A stretch of DNA of 8,365 bases from an uncultured Bacilli bacterium (lineage in GTDB: Bacteria > Bacillota_I > Bacilli_A > RF39 > UBA660). The stretch's first letter is position 1. The number at the start of each line of letters is the position of its first letter. Shown piece by piece: positions 6,749 to 8,365 of the stretch. The notes beneath the pieces were generated by a model that was given only the letters and a program-made list of their open reading frames with translations, was not told the origin of the DNA and searched no databases. Both the position numbers and the translations under genes were made by a program. The DNA lies in the NCBI GenBank assembly GCA_947629195.1, contig CANRCS010000041.1, positions 1 through 8,365 of the forward strand, read 5' to 3'.

Positions 6749-6770
6749 AAATAAGCAAAATCGCTTATTT
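6749..6770 (-). terminator. Weak hairpin with T-run between rpmG and efp
   Basis: AAATAAGC and GCTTATTT (6763-6770 with 6749-6756) form an 8-bp stem with a 6-base loop, and in the transcript the second arm runs into five T residues. It includes the rpmG stop codon. The short AT-rich stem suggests at most a partial terminator or an RNA-processing or decay barrier that sets a higher rpmG to efp message ratio. Confidence 0.4.
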
Positions 6771-6929
6771 CTTTTCTTTATGTACTGTATGTTTTTGACA
6801 TCTTGGACAATATTTACTGATTTCTAAACGTTCTGGATTATTTTTTTTATTTTTACTTAATCTATAATTTTCTTCTTTACATTCGCTACAAACAAATGTA
6901 ACTTGATTTCTATTTCCAACTTTTGCCAC
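6765..6929 (-). CDS. rpmG: 50S ribosomal protein bL33, zinc-ribbon form
   Basis: A 54-aa gene starting at GTG. The protein begins MAKVGNRNQVTFVCSEC and ends CPRCQKHTVHKEKK. Two CxxC pairs (Cys14/Cys17 and Cys41/Cys44) make the zinc-binding C+ form; the basic middle segment YRLSKNKKNNPERLEISKY and the closing HTVHKEKK are typical of bL33. bL33 sits near the E site of the large subunit. The GTG start is supported by GAGGAGG at 6938-6944, eight bases upstream, and by the family N-terminus. It is followed after 38 bases by efp, so the pair form a small translation operon. Bacillota often carry several rpmG copies, including zinc-free ones used under zinc starvation; whether this organism has another cannot be seen here. 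Confidence 0.96.
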   Translation of the reverse strand: MAKVGNRNQVTFVCSECKEENYRLSKNKKNNPERLEISKYCPRCQKHTVHKEKK

Positions 6930-6963
6930 GCTTTTTTCCTCCTCGCTTATTAAATACTATAAC

Positions 6964-6992
6964 ATTATATCAAATAAAATTGATTATGTAAA
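6964..6992 (-). promoter_or_regulatory. Strong promoter of rpmG-efp
   Basis: On the reverse strand TTTACA (6987-6992) is followed after exactly 17 bases by consensus TATAAT (6964-6969), with TGA just before it giving an extended -10. Transcription would start near 6957, about 28 bases before the rpmG GTG. This is the best promoter in the window and fits a highly expressed ribosomal-protein operon. Confidence 0.82.
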
Positions 6993-7027
6993 TTCATTTG
7001 ATATTTTGTTTTTTCAAAAACTTATTT

Positions 7028-7046
7028 ATGGTATGTATCATACCAT
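7028..7046 (-). terminator. Perfect 8-bp palindrome after the ynbB stop: terminator or operator
   Basis: ATGGTATG (7028-7035) and CATACCAT (7039-7046) are exact complements with a 3-base spacer. It begins four bases after the YnbB stop codon, where a terminator is expected. In that direction no T-run follows at once; AAATAAG comes first and then TTTTT, so termination may be weak. It also lies 35 bases upstream of the rpmG -35 element and could be a protein-binding site. Confidence 0.35.
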
Positions 7047-7050
7047 TTTA

Positions 7051-8301
7051 TTATTGCTTTGTCAATTCTTCTACTGCTCGTGCTACGGCAATTTTACCAT
7101 ATTCATAGGTTAATCCCCCTTGCATATAAGCAATGTAAGGACTTCTTATTGGACCATCACAAGAAAGTTCAATTGAGGAACCTTGTGTAAATGTTCCAGC
7201 TGCCATTATAACTTTATCATCATATCCTGGCATATCCCATGGAGTTGGTATAGCAAATGAATCAATTGGAGATGCCATTTGTATTCCTTGACAATATTTT
7301 ATCAGTTTTTCTTCATCATTAAAGATAATATTTTGTACTATATCTGCCCTTTCTTCATTGTATTTAGGTTCTACATTATATCCTAACTTTTCTAGTACTT
7401 TACTTGCTAAAATAGCAGTTTTAAGTGCACTAGAGACAACAGATGGAGCAAAAAATAAACCTTGAAGAATAGATTTATTAATTCCTAAAGTAGGTCCTAC
7501 TTCTCTTCCTTCACCTGGAAGAGTTAATCTTTGAGAAGCAAGTTCAACTAAATCTTTTCTACCTGCAATATAAGCACCATTTGGAGCAATTCCACCACCT
7601 AAATTTTTAATTAATGAACCTACAATTACATCCGCACCTACTTCTAATGGAGATTTAATACCAACAAATTCGCAATAACAATTATCTATCATTATTATTA
7701 CATCTTTATCTATTTTTCTTATAAATTTTATAACTTTTTCTAGTTTTTCTATTGTAATACTTTTCCTAGTTGAATAACCTTTTGACCTTTGTATTTCAAT
7801 TAATTTTATCTTTTTTTTCTTTAGTGTGTTACCAATTTTTTCATAATCAAAATCATCATTTATTAATTCTATTTGTTCATATTTTATTCCAAAAGACATT
7901 AGTGAACTATCATTTTGTTTAATACCTATTACTTCGTGTAGAGTATCATATGGAGTACCTGTAATACTAAGCATAATATCATTTGGTCTTAAAAAAGCAA
8001 ATAAAGCGACATTTAAGGCATGACTTCCAGATATAAATTGACTTCTAACTAATGAATCTTCTGCTCTCAACACTTCAGAAAAAACACGTTCTATTGCATC
8101 TCTTCCAATATCATTATATCCATAACCTGTAGTACTTCCAAAATGAGCTTCTGATATTTTATTGTTTTGAAATGCACTAAGTACTCTCAAACTATTATAT
8201 TCACAATCTTTATCTATTTTATCAAAAATATCTTTTAATTTTTTTTCTTCTTCATTAACTAAATTGTATACATCATCACATATATTAAGCATTTTATACA
8301 T
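7051..8301 (-). CDS. ynbB: YnbB-family PLP-dependent enzyme, candidate EF-P 5-aminopentanol modification protein
   Basis: A 416-aa fold-type I PLP protein of the family databases call methionine gamma-lyase or aluminium resistance protein; length matches Bacillus YnbB. Landmarks, numbered from the chosen start, are EAHFGSTTGYGYNDIGR (51-67), ISGSHALNVAL (90-100), TGTPYDTL (114-121), the cofactor aspartate in MIDNCYCEF (Asp206), GSLIKNLGGG with the Schiff-base lysine Lys232, LPGEGREVGPT (261-271) and the C-terminal PWDMPGYDDK...GSSIELSCDGP region. In B. subtilis, ynbB is required for 5-aminopentanolylation of EF-P Lys32; a link to efp is supported here by location, not shown by motif. I chose the ATG at 8299-8301 because GGAGG lies five bases upstream; an ATG 12 bases earlier has no good ribosome site. 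The start overlaps the upstream SDR gene by eight bases, implying translational coupling. Confidence 0.9.
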   Translation of the reverse strand: MYKMLNICDDVYNLVNEEEKKLKDIFDKIDKDCEYNSLRVLSAFQNNKISEAHFGSTTGYGYNDIGRDAIERVFSEVLRAEDSLVRSQFISGSHALNVALFAFLRPNDIMLSITGTPYDTLHEVIGIKQNDSSLMSFGIKYEQIELINDDFDYEKIGNTLKKKKIKLIEIQRSKGYSTRKSITIEKLEKVIKFIRKIDKDVIIMIDNCYCEFVGIKSPLEVGADVIVGSLIKNLGGGIAPNGAYIAGRKDLVELASQRLTLPGEGREVGPTLGINKSILQGLFFAPSVVSSALKTAILASKVLEKLGYNVEPKYNEERADIVQNIIFNDEEKLIKYCQGIQMASPIDSFAIPTPWDMPGYDDKVIMAAGTFTQGSSIELSCDGPIRSPYIAYMQGGLTYEYGKIAVARAVEELTKQ

Positions 8302-8365
8302 AATATCCTCCATCTACTCTTATTACTTCACTATTTATGTATTTTGCATTATCACTTGCTAGGAA
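8294..8365 (-). CDS. Partial short-chain dehydrogenase/reductase (3' end only), YmfI- or FabG-like
   Basis: Only the last 23 residues and the TAA stop lie in the window; the gene continues beyond 8365. The frame reads FLASDNAKYINSEVIRVDGG and then YYV. This is the standard SDR C-terminus: FLASD, a YI(T/N)G-like turn (here YINS) and VDGG. Such NAD(P)H-dependent reductases include FabG of fatty-acid synthesis and YmfI, the EF-P 5-aminopentanone reductase of B. subtilis. The aromatic residues after Gly-Gly (GGYY) recall the GGW ending I remember for YmfI better than the GGM ending of FabG, but VDGG is FabG-like, so the tail alone cannot decide. Its stop overlaps the ynbB start by eight bases, so the two are co-transcribed. 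SDR membership is secure; the YmfI assignment is inference from context. Confidence 0.85.
   Translation of the reverse strand, partial: FLASDNAKYINSEVIRVDGGYYV
8307..8311 (-). promoter_or_regulatory. Ribosome binding site that decides the ynbB start
   Basis: GGAGG lies five bases before the ATG at 8299-8301 and immediately after another in-frame ATG at 8311-8313. That spacing selects the inner ATG. The same bases encode the conserved Gly-Gly of the upstream SDR C-terminus. Confidence 0.75.

Noticed and set aside
8302..8313. Four-codon longer N-terminus for ynbB starting at the outer ATG
   Set aside because: No suitable ribosome site precedes that ATG, whereas GGAGG is correctly placed for the inner ATG and would otherwise lie within the coding sequence.
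208..8365. Use of a TGA-Trp code as in Mollicutes
   Set aside because: All genes read through at expected lengths without in-frame TGA, and the only Trp is encoded by TGG, so the standard code suffices for this window.

Overview
The window is very AT-rich (well under 30% GC by eye) and looks like chromosomal DNA of a low-GC Bacillota, probably a Bacilli or Erysipelotrichia-type gut lineage. Supporting signs are TmcAL, a bacillar EF-P whose modification-loop lysine is Lys32 in a PGKGAA context, a zinc-ribbon L33, AGGAGG or AAGGTGAT ribosome sites, and TTGATA/TTTACA–17–TATAAT-type promoters. The genetic code appears standard: the only Trp codon seen is TGG, and no gene is interrupted by TGA. 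No phage, transposon, CRISPR or toxin system is visible. Nearly all bases belong to genes or short gaps, and no gene-free stretch exceeds 300 bases.

Left part (1-2173): a tRNA with anticodon CAT, best read as tRNA-Ile2, runs leftward from a good promoter. Divergent from it is tmcAL, the tRNA-Met C34 acetate ligase. tmcAL converges on a ZIP-family metal transporter gene and their 3' ends overlap by 23 bases. A perfect 15-bp hairpin inside the ZIP coding region is the likely tmcAL terminator.

Middle (2135-6168): a leftward operon holds an unrecognised 139-aa protein, the replication-restart helicase PriA (TTG start) and a CDF-family metal exporter with a DxxxD motif suggesting manganese. It closes with a strong terminator that includes the CDF stop codon. 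The ZIP gene follows it in the same direction, so a candidate importer and exporter sit side by side.

Right part (6135-8365): leftward genes are the 3' end of a short-chain dehydrogenase/reductase (cut by the window edge), a YnbB-family PLP protein, rpmG (bL33, GTG start, 54 aa) and efp. The SDR and YnbB genes overlap by 8 bases; rpmG-efp has its own strong promoter and a terminator. In Bacillus subtilis, ynbB and the SDR gene ymfI are both required for 5-aminopentanolylation of EF-P Lys32, but there they lie far from efp. Their clustering beside efp here suggests an EF-P modification locus and is the most interesting feature of the window. The weak link is the SDR, of which only 23 residues are visible.
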